A stretch of 64,000 bases of DNA from Sphingomonadales bacterium UBA2369 (GTDB lineage Bacteria > Pseudomonadota > Alphaproteobacteria > Sphingomonadales > Sphingomonadaceae). Location of the stretch: contig DDTH01000006.1 in assembly GCA_002344055.1 (NCBI GenBank), positions 62,001 to 126,000 of the forward strand, read 5' to 3'. Each line of letters starts with the position of its first letter. Position 1 is the first letter of the stretch. Both the position numbers and the translations under genes were made by a program. The notes beneath the pieces were generated by a model. It made no database searches, had not been told where the DNA came from, and saw nothing but the letters and a program-made list of their open reading frames with translations. This document shows positions 36,192 through 43,832 of the stretch, piece after piece.

Positions 36192-37298
36192 ATGGCGACG
36201 GCGATCACCATCGACGGGATGCGGGGTGCGAATTTCGCGCTCGTCGTCCGCGCGCCGGTCGAGTCCGGCAGCGAAGTGACCGCCGGCCAGACGGTTTTCG
36301 AGATCGAGAATCACAAGGTCGTGCAGGAGATCGAGGCGGAGGCGGACGGGATCCTGATCCACGATCTGCAACCCGGCGATTTGATCGGGCTGGGCGCGCC
36401 CGTGGCATTCATCGCCGATGCTGGCGAGGACCAGAAGGCGCTGGCCAAGGATGCGCGCGCGGCGAAATTGTCGGCGCGCCCGGACTGGTCCGAGGAAATT
36501 GCCTGCGAAATCCCCGCCAGTGACGCGGCCGGGGGCAAGACAATCTCCACCGCCAAGGCGACCGAGATTGCGGTGCTGGGCCATGGCGCGGCCAATTCGC
36601 TCGCCGCGACTTTGGGCGCGTCGATCGGCATCGTGCCGCGCACCGCCGCGACGCCGGCCTTCTTTCAGGACAAGATCCTCGATCTCGTCGTGTACGAGAC
36701 GTCGCGGCTGCTGACGGGCAAGAAGTATCGCGGGCTGAACGCGCAGTTCGCCGGCGGCCGGATCGTGCCGCACGAGCGCGTGATCCCCGGCATCAGCTTC
36801 GATGAAGGCGGCCGGCTCACGCTCTACGCCATCCCCGACGCCGAGACGCTGACGCTGGCCGAGACGCAGGACCGGATCGCGGAAGGGCTGATGCGCTATG
36901 TCGGCCGCAAGCTCGGCATCGAGGATGTCGCCACCTCCACGGTCACGATCAACGACAGCAGCGCGGCGGATCTGAACCTTACCGTCCCCCTGCTGCCGCG
37001 CGGCCAGACCATCATCATCTCGGTGATCCGCGACGCCGCGAGCGGCTTCTCGCTCGGCATCACCTACGATCATCGCGTCACCGAGGGGCTGACGGTCGCC
37101 AATTTCGCGGGCGAGCTGGCGAAGCGCGTCCGTTCCTATGCCGCGCCGCAGGAGCGCCCGGCGGAAGCCGCCTGCGCTTTCTGCCAGCGCACCGCCGCGT
37201 TGGAAGTGGCCGAATTCCGCCGCCGCGGGCTGATGAAGATCATCGACGAGACCGGCACGGAAAACTGGTGCTGCGCGACCTGCTGGGAGAATTGGTGA
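36192..37298 (+). CDS. Lipoyl-type E2 acyltransferase with C-terminal four-cysteine module
   Basis: About 368 residues from ATG 36192. Residues 1-75 are a biotinyl/lipoyl-type domain (GQTVFEIENHKVVQEIEAEA) with candidate modified Lys42. Residues ~115-325 are a 2-oxoacid dehydrogenase E2 catalytic domain ending in YDHRVTEG, the DHRxxxG active-site motif. I see no clear E1/E3-binding domain between them, and no E1 or E3 gene is in the locus. The last ~45 residues carry CAFC...CCATC, a CxxC-CxxC pair that could bind zinc. E2-like acyltransferases occur beside FkbH and ACP genes in tetronate pathways. An ATG at 36129 is an alternative start. Divergent from fkbH over 183 bases in which I see nothing else. 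Confidence 0.82.
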   Translation: MATAITIDGMRGANFALVVRAPVESGSEVTAGQTVFEIENHKVVQEIEAEADGILIHDLQPGDLIGLGAPVAFIADAGEDQKALAKDARAAKLSARPDWSEEIACEIPASDAAGGKTISTAKATEIAVLGHGAANSLAATLGASIGIVPRTAATPAFFQDKILDLVVYETSRLLTGKKYRGLNAQFAGGRIVPHERVIPGISFDEGGRLTLYAIPDAETLTLAETQDRIAEGLMRYVGRKLGIEDVATSTVTINDSSAADLNLTVPLLPRGQTIIISVIRDAASGFSLGITYDHRVTEGLTVANFAGELAKRVRSYAAPQERPAEAACAFCQRTAALEVAEFRRRGLMKIIDETGTENWCCATCWENW

Positions 37299-37891
37299 TG
37301 GAAGCCCAGCTCCTGGCCTTCCTGAGCCGCATGCTCGGCGAACCGGTCGCGATCGCCGACACGATCACGGTCAGCTCCACCCAGCGCGCCCGGCTGATCG
37401 CATGGCTGAACGAGCAGGGCGTCCCCGCCGATTTCAACCGCTTCAAGGCGAACCTGTTGCGCGTCGGCGACATATTGAACGGCCCGCAGGAGAGAGATGC
37501 GACGGAAGCGGCTGCCCCGGCGCCCGCACCCGCGCCACGCGCGGCTCCGGCCGGAACTGGCTTCCTCGGCCTCGGCATCGACATTCAGGCCCGCGCTTCG
37601 ATGCCCGAGACGAATGATTTCCGCGGCGACAAATTCTACGCCGCCAACTTCGCCCCGCGCGAACTGGCCCATTGCATCCAGCAGGGCGATCCTCTGGATT
37701 CCTTCGCCGGACTGTGGGCGGCCAAGGAGGCGATCGTGAAGGCGGGCGCGGGCGAGCGCGGCAAGAATGGCGCGCTGGCGAGCATCGAAATCGTGCACAC
37801 GCCCGAGGGCGCTCCGACTTTTCCGGGCTGCCTGCTCTCCATAAGCCACGACCACGGCGTTGCCGTCGCGGTCTGCATCCGGCTGGGCTGA
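37298..37891 (+). CDS. Phosphopantetheinyl transferase (AcpS type) fused to ACP-like N-terminal domain
   Basis: 197 residues. It begins at ATG 37298, whose A is the last base of the E2 stop (TGATG). Residues 1-58 look like a degenerate carrier-protein fold: the stretch DTITVSSTQRARLIAWL aligns by pattern with the ACP attachment helix but has SST where DSL is expected. An Ala/Pro linker (PAPAPAPRAAPA) follows. The rest is AcpS-like: GLGIDIQ, FAPRELAHC, LWAAKEAIVKAG (magnesium-binding Glu and Lys) and LLSISHDHGVAVAVCI. It probably activates the cassette's ACP. Confidence 0.82.
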   Translation: MEAQLLAFLSRMLGEPVAIADTITVSSTQRARLIAWLNEQGVPADFNRFKANLLRVGDILNGPQERDATEAAAPAPAPAPRAAPAGTGFLGLGIDIQARASMPETNDFRGDKFYAANFAPRELAHCIQQGDPLDSFAGLWAAKEAIVKAGAGERGKNGALASIEIVHTPEGAPTFPGCLLSISHDHGVAVAVCIRLG

Positions 37892-37896
37892 GCGCG

Positions 37897-38409
37897 ATGT
37901 CCTTCGCCAACAAGCTGCGCTACCGGCTCTACCTCGCGACCATGCGCTACGAGGCGATGCGCTGGGTGCGCTATCGCTCGCGCCTCGTCTCGAAGATGAT
38001 TGGCCGCACGGGCGAGGTGCTGAACATCTTCCCGGATGTCTACATTGAGGGGTTCGAGGGCCTGACGATCGGCAACAATGTCTCGATCAACCGCGGTTGC
38101 AACATCTCCGCGGGCGGCGGGCTGACGATCGGCGATTATGTGTCGATCGGTCACGGCGTGTCGATCGTCACCGCCAATCACGGCTTCGGCGACCGCGACA
38201 CGCCCATCCAGCTTCAACCGATGACCCCCGCGCCGGTGAAGATCGGTTCGAACGTGTGGATCGGCGCGCGCGTGACCATTCTCGCCGGCGTCGAGATCGC
38301 CGACGGCACGGTGATCGCGGCCGGATCGGTGGTGACGAAATCGGTGACCGAGCCGGACACGATCGTCGGCGGTGTGCCCGCGCGCAGGATCAAGAGCCGC
38401 TTCGATTGA
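37897..38409 (+). CDS. Hexapeptide-repeat O-acetyltransferase (maltose acetyltransferase-like)
   Basis: 170 residues. Membrane-proximal basic N-terminus (MSFANKLRYRLYLATMRYEA), then beta-helix turns IGNNVSINRGCNISAGGG, the catalytic-type SIVTANHGFG with histidine, and the standard C-terminal loop IAAGSVVTKSV...IVGGVPAR. Starts six bases after the PPTase stop, so it belongs to the same three-gene plus-strand unit. It could acetylate a sugar hydroxyl of the repeat unit or use the cassette's carrier-bound acyl group. Confidence 0.88.
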   Translation: MSFANKLRYRLYLATMRYEAMRWVRYRSRLVSKMIGRTGEVLNIFPDVYIEGFEGLTIGNNVSINRGCNISAGGGLTIGDYVSIGHGVSIVTANHGFGDRDTPIQLQPMTPAPVKIGSNVWIGARVTILAGVEIADGTVIAAGSVVTKSVTEPDTIVGGVPARRIKSRFD

Positions 38410-38416
38410 GCCAGCC

Positions 38417-39559
38417 TCAGTCGTGCTTGACCTTGCCGATCCGCAGGTTGAGCCGCCGGTAGAGGTTCAGCAATTTCTCGTAGAAGGCCGCTTCCGACGG
38501 ATAGTCCGTGTGCTGCTTCTCCGGCCGCGCGATGTAGTCGGCGAATTTCTCCTCCGTCCAGCCCATCTTCTTGATGAAATAGAGCCGGTCCGCCTCCATC
38601 TCCTTCTCGCTCGGATAGGCGATGCCGGCGGCGCGCTCGAGCGCTTGGCTCCGCGTCATCTCGCCGCCCATGATCAGGCTGGAAAGGTGCGGTTTTCGTT
38701 TGTCGACGCCGAATTTGTAGGGCTGCAAATAGCCCTGATAGAAGCGGGTGAAGACGCTCTCATAATGTTTGTAGGCATAGGGCTTGTAGCCGAACTCGGC
38801 CTGCAGCACCGCCAGCGCATCCTCCTTCCGGTAATTCAGATAGTCGAGGAACGAGACCCAGCGGATCTTGTGGATGGTCAGATAGCGGACCATGTCGATC
38901 GTCCCGATCGACGGGAAGGTCTTCAGCTTCGGGCCACCGAACCGCTTTGAGATGCCTACGATGTTCTTGCGGTCGGCCTTGTGCCAGTTCCAGCCCTTCG
39001 GAATGTCGACGCCCTCGGTGGCAATGTTCGTGCCGGCCAGGATGAACTTCAGCCCATGCTTGCGCGCCTGCCGGTAATTCACCGCCAGCATCGCATTGTC
39101 GTACAGCACCTCGACGTCGATCACGTCCGACGCGAAGAAAGCCTCCATCAGACCGCGAATCTCCGGCCAGTCGATGACGTGTGTGTAGAGATCGACGTCC
39201 AGCTTGCGGACGAGATTGGCGATATTGTTCTGGGCCAGCTCGCTGTTCCAGCCGCTGTCCATATGGACGGCGAGCGGCTTCAGCCCGAGCTTGACCGCCT
39301 GCACCAGCGACCAGCTGGAATCGACGCCGCCGGACAGGCCGACGATGCAATCATATTTGCGGCCTTTCGAAGAGGCCTTCACGCTCGCGACGAGATTGTT
39401 CAGCCGCTTGAGCCTCTCCTCTTCGGACGGCGCGAAATGCTTGGCGGCCTTCTCCTCGAAGCCCTTGCAGTAATTGCAGATGCCCTGCTCGTCGAAAGTG
39501 ATGTCCTTGGCGCTTTCATCCATGATGCAGCGCGCGCAGGTGCGAAGATTGGGGATCAC
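38417..39559 (-). CDS. wbpG: N-acetyl-sugar amidotransferase (WbpG/PseA-like)
   Basis: 380 residues of the PP-loop pyrophosphatase fold. Two N-terminal CxxC pairs (Cys8/11 and Cys28/31) form a zinc ribbon. The PP-loop SGGVDSS is at 76-82, followed by MDSGWNSELAQNNI, and GTNIATEGVDIPKGW in the centre. WbpG with the glutaminase HisH2 and cyclase-like HisF2 converts a 3-acetamido group to acetamidino on 2,3-diacetamido-mannuronate in Pseudomonas B-band O-antigen, and PseA/LegN-type homologues act on nonulosonates. The HisF and HisH paralogues are the next two genes upstream on the same strand. Confidence 0.93.
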   Translation of the reverse strand: MIPNLRTCARCIMDESAKDITFDEQGICNYCKGFEEKAAKHFAPSEEERLKRLNNLVASVKASSKGRKYDCIVGLSGGVDSSWSLVQAVKLGLKPLAVHMDSGWNSELAQNNIANLVRKLDVDLYTHVIDWPEIRGLMEAFFASDVIDVEVLYDNAMLAVNYRQARKHGLKFILAGTNIATEGVDIPKGWNWHKADRKNIVGISKRFGGPKLKTFPSIGTIDMVRYLTIHKIRWVSFLDYLNYRKEDALAVLQAEFGYKPYAYKHYESVFTRFYQGYLQPYKFGVDKRKPHLSSLIMGGEMTRSQALERAAGIAYPSEKEMEADRLYFIKKMGWTEEKFADYIARPEKQHTDYPSEAAFYEKLLNLYRRLNLRIGKVKHD

Positions 39560-39566
39560 GCCTTAC

Positions 39567-40331
39567 CTAACTCCAGAGGGCGCGGAGTTCCTCGTAGCGG
39601 GGATAGGTGATGAGGACCGCGCGGTGGGGGCCCTGAAACACGAAATAGGCGCCCGCCGCAACCGCGCTGGCGCCCGCATCGGTCGCCGCCTTCATGTCGG
39701 CGAGCGAGGCGATGCCGCCGGTGGCGATCAAAGGCACGTCGGCGAGCGCGCTGGCCTCGCGGATCAGGTCCAGGTCGGGGCCTGACAAAGTGCCGTCCTT
39801 GTCGACCGCGTTCAGCAATATTTCGCCCGCGCCGCTCGCCACCGCCGCCTTCACCGCCTCGCGCCAATCGGCAAAGGCCGGCTTCACCCCGGCGGCGCTG
39901 AAAAGCTGCGGCTTGCCGAGCCAGCTTTTCTTAACGTCGATCGAGACGACCACCGCCTGCTCGCCGGCATGATCGGCAATCTCGCGGACCAGGCCGGGGT
40001 TGGCGACGAGCGCGCTCTGCAGCGACACCTTCTCGACGCCCAACGAGAACAGGGTGCGCGCATCCTCGGCATTGCGGATGCCGCCGCCATAGCAGAGCGG
40101 CATGAAGCATTCCGACGCGAGATCCTCGATCAGGGCGAAATCCGGCCCGCGCCCTTCACGCGTGGCGTCGATGTCGAGCACCATCAGCTCGTCGACTTCC
40201 TTCTCGTTGAAGATTTTCACCGCGTTGATCGGGTCGCCGACATATTTCGGCTTGGCGAACTTCAGCGTCTTCACCAGGCCGCCACGGCTCTGGCTGAGAA
40301 GCAGGCAGGGGATGACGCGATGAGTCAGCAT
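39567..40331 (-). CDS. hisF2: HisF-like cyclase paralogue of the sugar amidotransferase complex
   Basis: About 254 residues, a TIM barrel with the HisF start MLTHRVIPCLLL, then LMVLDIDATREGRGPD, YGGGIRN, and a late catalytic segment LLNAVDKDGT. It differs from the histidine-biosynthesis enzyme at the entrance (SQSRGGLVKTLKF) as expected for the polysaccharide paralogue. The ATG at 40331 shares bases with the hisH-like stop (TGATG). It would channel ammonia from the HisH partner to WbpG. Upstream open frame is not part of the gene. Confidence 0.92.
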   Translation of the reverse strand: MLTHRVIPCLLLSQSRGGLVKTLKFAKPKYVGDPINAVKIFNEKEVDELMVLDIDATREGRGPDFALIEDLASECFMPLCYGGGIRNAEDARTLFSLGVEKVSLQSALVANPGLVREIADHAGEQAVVVSIDVKKSWLGKPQLFSAAGVKPAFADWREAVKAAVASGAGEILLNAVDKDGTLSGPDLDLIREASALADVPLIATGGIASLADMKAATDAGASAVAAGAYFVFQGPHRAVLITYPRYEELRALWS

Positions 40332-40945
40332 CAGGCGGGCATTGCCAGGAAGCGCCGCATCAGGGCCATGCCGAAGCGATGGCTCTTCTCCGGGTGGAAT
40401 TGCGCGCCCCAGATATTGTCGCGCTGGACGGCGGTGGTGAAGGTCGTGCCGTAGGTCGCGGTCGCTAGCACGTCCTGCTCGCGGTCGCAGACGGCGCGAT
40501 ATTTGTGGACGTGGTAGAATCTTTGCTCCTCGTCGGAGGGGATGAGCGGATTCTCGCGCGCCGGCGTGACCACCGACCAGCCCATGTGGGGGATCTTCAA
40601 TTTCGGATCGCCACCGGTATCGAGCAGCTTCACGTCGGCCGCGATCCAGCCCAGGCCGGGCAGCACGCCCTCCTCGCTCCTGCGGCAGAGCAATTGCATG
40701 CCGAGGCATATTCCGAGCGCCAGCACGCCCTTCTCGATCACCAGCCGGTTGAGCGGCTCGATCCAGCCCTGTCCCAGCGCCGACATGCCCGCATCGAACG
40801 CGCCGACGCCGGGCAGCACGATGCGGCGCGCGTCGCCAAGCGCCGCCGGATCGCTGACGATCTCCGCGTCGCCATCGGCGGCCTGGAACATGCGCTGCAC
40901 CGACTTGATGTTGCCGATGCCGCAATCGATGATGGTGACGTCCAT
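40331..40945 (-). CDS. hisH2: HisH-like glutamine amidotransferase paralogue
   Basis: 204 residues, class I glutaminase. The nucleophile Cys80 is in ALGICLGMQLL, and the catalytic His/Glu pair is in WGAQFHPEKS. N-terminus IIDCGIGNIKSVQRM is the family start. Paired with the HisF paralogue and WbpG, it supplies ammonia for acetamidino-group formation; a complete histidine operon is not nearby, so a role in histidine synthesis is unlikely. Confidence 0.92.
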   Translation of the reverse strand: MDVTIIDCGIGNIKSVQRMFQAADGDAEIVSDPAALGDARRIVLPGVGAFDAGMSALGQGWIEPLNRLVIEKGVLALGICLGMQLLCRRSEEGVLPGLGWIAADVKLLDTGGDPKLKIPHMGWSVVTPARENPLIPSDEEQRFYHVHKYRAVCDREQDVLATATYGTTFTTAVQRDNIWGAQFHPEKSHRFGMALMRRFLAMPA

Positions 40946-40954
40946 GCGCTTTCT

Positions 40955-41797
40955 TTACCCGGCCCGCTCCCAGACCGGGAGGGCACAGGCGACCGGATAG
41001 GCCAAGATCAGCCGCGCGTCTGCACCCAGCGACAGCGCCGCCCGCCCGTCTAGCCGAAAGGCGGTGAGCGGCGCGAGCGGCGCGCCATCGGCCGCCACCC
41101 CGCCGGTCAGCGGCAGCAACCAGAGCGAGGCGCCGGACGGCGAGGCCAACTGGCCGGATGCCGCGCCCGTCAATTGCTCCATCCGGAAAGCCGAGCCGCC
41201 AGCGAGCAGTTGGTGGCCGGGCGCGATGATAACCGGATCGCCGGCGGGCGGCGCGGGCATCAGCGTCGCCACCGAAACGGCATCGTCGAGATGCAGTTCG
41301 CGCGGACGGCCATAATCGTAGAGGCGGTAGGTGAGGTCGAGATTCTGCTGCACCTCGACGAGCGTCAGGCCCGGGCCGATGGCGTGGATCGTGCCCGAGG
41401 GGGAATAGAGCACATCGCCAGCATGCACCGCGCGCCAGTCGAGCAAGCCTTCGATCGAACCATCCAGCGCTGCGGCCCGCAGCGTCTCGCGCGTCATCGA
41501 CGTTTTCGGCCCGAAGGCGATGCATCCTTCCGGCGCCGCGTCGAGGATCAGCCAGGCCTCGTCCTTCCCGCGCGGGAACCCCCGCGCCTGCGCCGCCGCG
41601 TCGTCGGGGTGGACCTGCACGGAGAGCTTTTCCGAAGTGAAGAGCAGTTTCAGTAGCAGGGCCGCATCCGCACCGTCCGGATCGTCGAAGATCACCTCGC
41701 CGATCGGCTCGCCGCCCTCGGCCGCATAAGGCGCGGGCAAATCCAGCCGCCCCCACGGCTTGGCGATCAGTCGCGGCTTCAGTGGGGTCAGCGCCAT
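40955..41797 (-). CDS. manA: Mannose-6-phosphate isomerase, class I (cupin)
   Basis: About 280 residues from ATG 41797 (MALTPLKPRLIAKPWGRLDL); an ATG 12 codons upstream is possible. Metal-site blocks: KLLFTSEKLSVQVHPDD with Gln/His and GKDEAWLILDA with Glu; then SGTIHAIGPGLTLVEVQQN with the late His. Short bacterial form. It interconverts fructose-6-phosphate and mannose-6-phosphate and, with a phosphomannomutase not found here and manC near 2 kb, gives GDP-mannose. Nine bases separate it from hisH2. Confidence 0.9.
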   Translation of the reverse strand: MALTPLKPRLIAKPWGRLDLPAPYAAEGGEPIGEVIFDDPDGADAALLLKLLFTSEKLSVQVHPDDAAAQARGFPRGKDEAWLILDAAPEGCIAFGPKTSMTRETLRAAALDGSIEGLLDWRAVHAGDVLYSPSGTIHAIGPGLTLVEVQQNLDLTYRLYDYGRPRELHLDDAVSVATLMPAPPAGDPVIIAPGHQLLAGGSAFRMEQLTGAASGQLASPSGASLWLLPLTGGVAADGAPLAPLTAFRLDGRAALSLGADARLILAYPVACALPVWERAG

Positions 41798-41861
41798 GGC
41801 CAGACTTGTCTCCCCGCGCGCCTTGCTGGTCAACCGGGCGGCTTCGGGCTAGGCGACGCTC

Positions 41862-43832
41862 ATGTGCGGCATTTCCGGTCATCTTGACGGCGACGGGCGG
41901 CGTTCGGCCGATGCGAACAAGCGCCTCGCCCGCGCCATGGCCGACGCGATCCGCCATCGCGGCCCGGACGGCTCGGGCGTGTGGGGCGACGAGGCGGCTG
42001 GCCTGTGGCTCGGCCACCGGCGGCTAGCCATCGTCGACCTGACCGAGGCCGGCGCGCAGCCGATGGCGACGGCCGACGGCCAGGGTCACATCAGCTATAA
42101 TGGCGAAGTCTATAACGCCCCCGCCCTGCGCCCGGAGCTGGAGCAGGCCGGCTTCGCCTTTCGCGGCCATTCCGACACGGAAGTGATCATCAATGGCTGC
42201 CGCCTGTGGGGCGTGGCCGAGACGGCGCGGCGCATCTGGGGCATGTTCGCTTTCGCCTACTGGGACCGGAGCGAACACAAGCTCTGGCTGGTCCGCGACC
42301 GGCTCGGCAAGAAACCGCTCTACTGGTTCAAGCAGGGCGGCAGCTTCGCCTTCGCCAGCGAACTCGCGCCCCTGCTGCTCCATCCCGAGGCGCCGCGCGA
42401 GATCGACCGCGATTCGGTCGCGGAATATCTGCGCACCGGCTACGTCGCCGCGCCCCATTCGATCCTGGGCGGCATCGCCAAGCTCGAGCCGGGTCATCTT
42501 CTCTGCTATTCGCCGGACAGCGGCGACATCCGCATCGAGCCTTATTGGGACCTGGCCGAAGAGGTCGCCCGCGCTCACGCCAATCCCTTCGCCGGCACGC
42601 CGGAAGAAGCCGTGGATGAGGCCGAGCGACTGCTGGACGACGCCACCCGCATCCGCCTTATGTCGGACGTGCCGCTGGGCGCTTTCCTCTCCGGGGGCAT
42701 CGATTCGTCGGTGGTGACCGCGCTGATGCAGCGGCACAGCGCGGGCGCGACGCGGACGTTTTCGATCGGCTACACCAATCGCGATTATGATGAAGGCGAG
42801 GATGCGACGCGAGTCGCGCAGCATCTGGGCACCGATCACACCAATTTCGTGCTGGAGCCGTCCGACGCGCTGGCGGTCGTGCCGGAGCTCCCGCGCATCT
42901 TCGACGAGCCGTTCGCCGACGCCTCGCAAATCCCGACCTTCATGGTCTCCAAGCTGGCGCGCGCGCACGTCACCGTCGCGCTGACCGGCGATGGCGGCGA
43001 CGAGGTGTTTGCCGGCTATAACCGCCACGCGGCCGCGGGCGGGTTGCTCGGGCGGCTGGGGCGACTGCCGCGACCGCTGCGCTCGGTGATGGCGCGCAGC
43101 ATGACTGCCTTGTCGCCCAACAGCTGGCAGAAACTCGCCAAGGTGATCCCGGCGAGCAAGCGCCCGCGCGCGTTCGGCGAGAAGCTGCACAAGCTCGCAC
43201 CCTTGCTGCGCCTCGAGGGCCGCGAGCAATATCGCCGCGTCTCCAGCATCTGGCACGACCCCGCCGCCTTCGCCTTGGGCGGCGCCGAGCGGCCCAACCC
43301 GATCGACGCCGAGCGCGCCGCCGACCTCTTCCGCGACCGGGTGGAGGAATTCCGTTTCCTCGACCTGATGACCTATCTGCCCGGCGACATCCTGACCAAG
43401 GTCGACCGCGCCTCGATGGCGGTCAGCCTGGAAACGCGCGCGCCTCTGCTCGACCACAGGCTGGTCGAATTCAGCTTCCGCCTGCCTTCATCGGTGCATC
43501 TGCGCGAGGGCAAGACCAAGTGGATCCTGCGCCAGATCCTTGAACGCCACGTCCCGCGTGAATTGTTCGACCGGCCGAAGATGGGCTTTGGCGTCCCGGT
43601 CGAATCATGGCTGCGCGACGAATTGCGCGACTGGGCCGAGGATCTGCTGAGCGAGCGCAAGCTGAAGGATCACGGGCTGGTGCAGCCGGAGCCGGTGCGG
43701 GCTTTGTGGGCCGAGCACCTGTCGGGCCGCGCCAATGTCCAATATGCGCTGTGGCCGGTGCTGATGCTCGGCGCTTGGTATGACGCCCATCGCGAGACGC
43801 TGAGCGCCGCGCAGACCGCCCGCGCGGCCTAG
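41862..43832 (+). CDS. asnB: Asparagine synthase, glutamine-hydrolysing (AsnB/WbpS type)
   Basis: 656 residues. Cys2 after the initiator Met is the N-terminal glutaminase nucleophile (MCGISGHLDG); RHRGPDGSG and YNGEVYN complete that domain. The synthetase domain holds the PP-loop LSGGIDSSVV near 280 and TGDGGDEVFAGYNRH. Homologues in polysaccharide loci often amidate uronic acids or the products of WbpG-type chemistry rather than aspartate. Divergent from manA (64 bases), convergent with the formyltransferase-like gene by four bases. Confidence 0.92.
   Translation: MCGISGHLDGDGRRSADANKRLARAMADAIRHRGPDGSGVWGDEAAGLWLGHRRLAIVDLTEAGAQPMATADGQGHISYNGEVYNAPALRPELEQAGFAFRGHSDTEVIINGCRLWGVAETARRIWGMFAFAYWDRSEHKLWLVRDRLGKKPLYWFKQGGSFAFASELAPLLLHPEAPREIDRDSVAEYLRTGYVAAPHSILGGIAKLEPGHLLCYSPDSGDIRIEPYWDLAEEVARAHANPFAGTPEEAVDEAERLLDDATRIRLMSDVPLGAFLSGGIDSSVVTALMQRHSAGATRTFSIGYTNRDYDEGEDATRVAQHLGTDHTNFVLEPSDALAVVPELPRIFDEPFADASQIPTFMVSKLARAHVTVALTGDGGDEVFAGYNRHAAAGGLLGRLGRLPRPLRSVMARSMTALSPNSWQKLAKVIPASKRPRAFGEKLHKLAPLLRLEGREQYRRVSSIWHDPAAFALGGAERPNPIDAERAADLFRDRVEEFRFLDLMTYLPGDILTKVDRASMAVSLETRAPLLDHRLVEFSFRLPSSVHLREGKTKWILRQILERHVPRELFDRPKMGFGVPVESWLRDELRDWAEDLLSERKLKDHGLVQPEPVRALWAEHLSGRANVQYALWPVLMLGAWYDAHRETLSAAQTARAA

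Noticed and set aside
40332..42017. Upstream extension of the HisF-like frame to 816 residues
   Set aside because: It runs through hisH2 and manA in another frame and has no recognisable content; HisF proteins begin at MLTHRVIPC.
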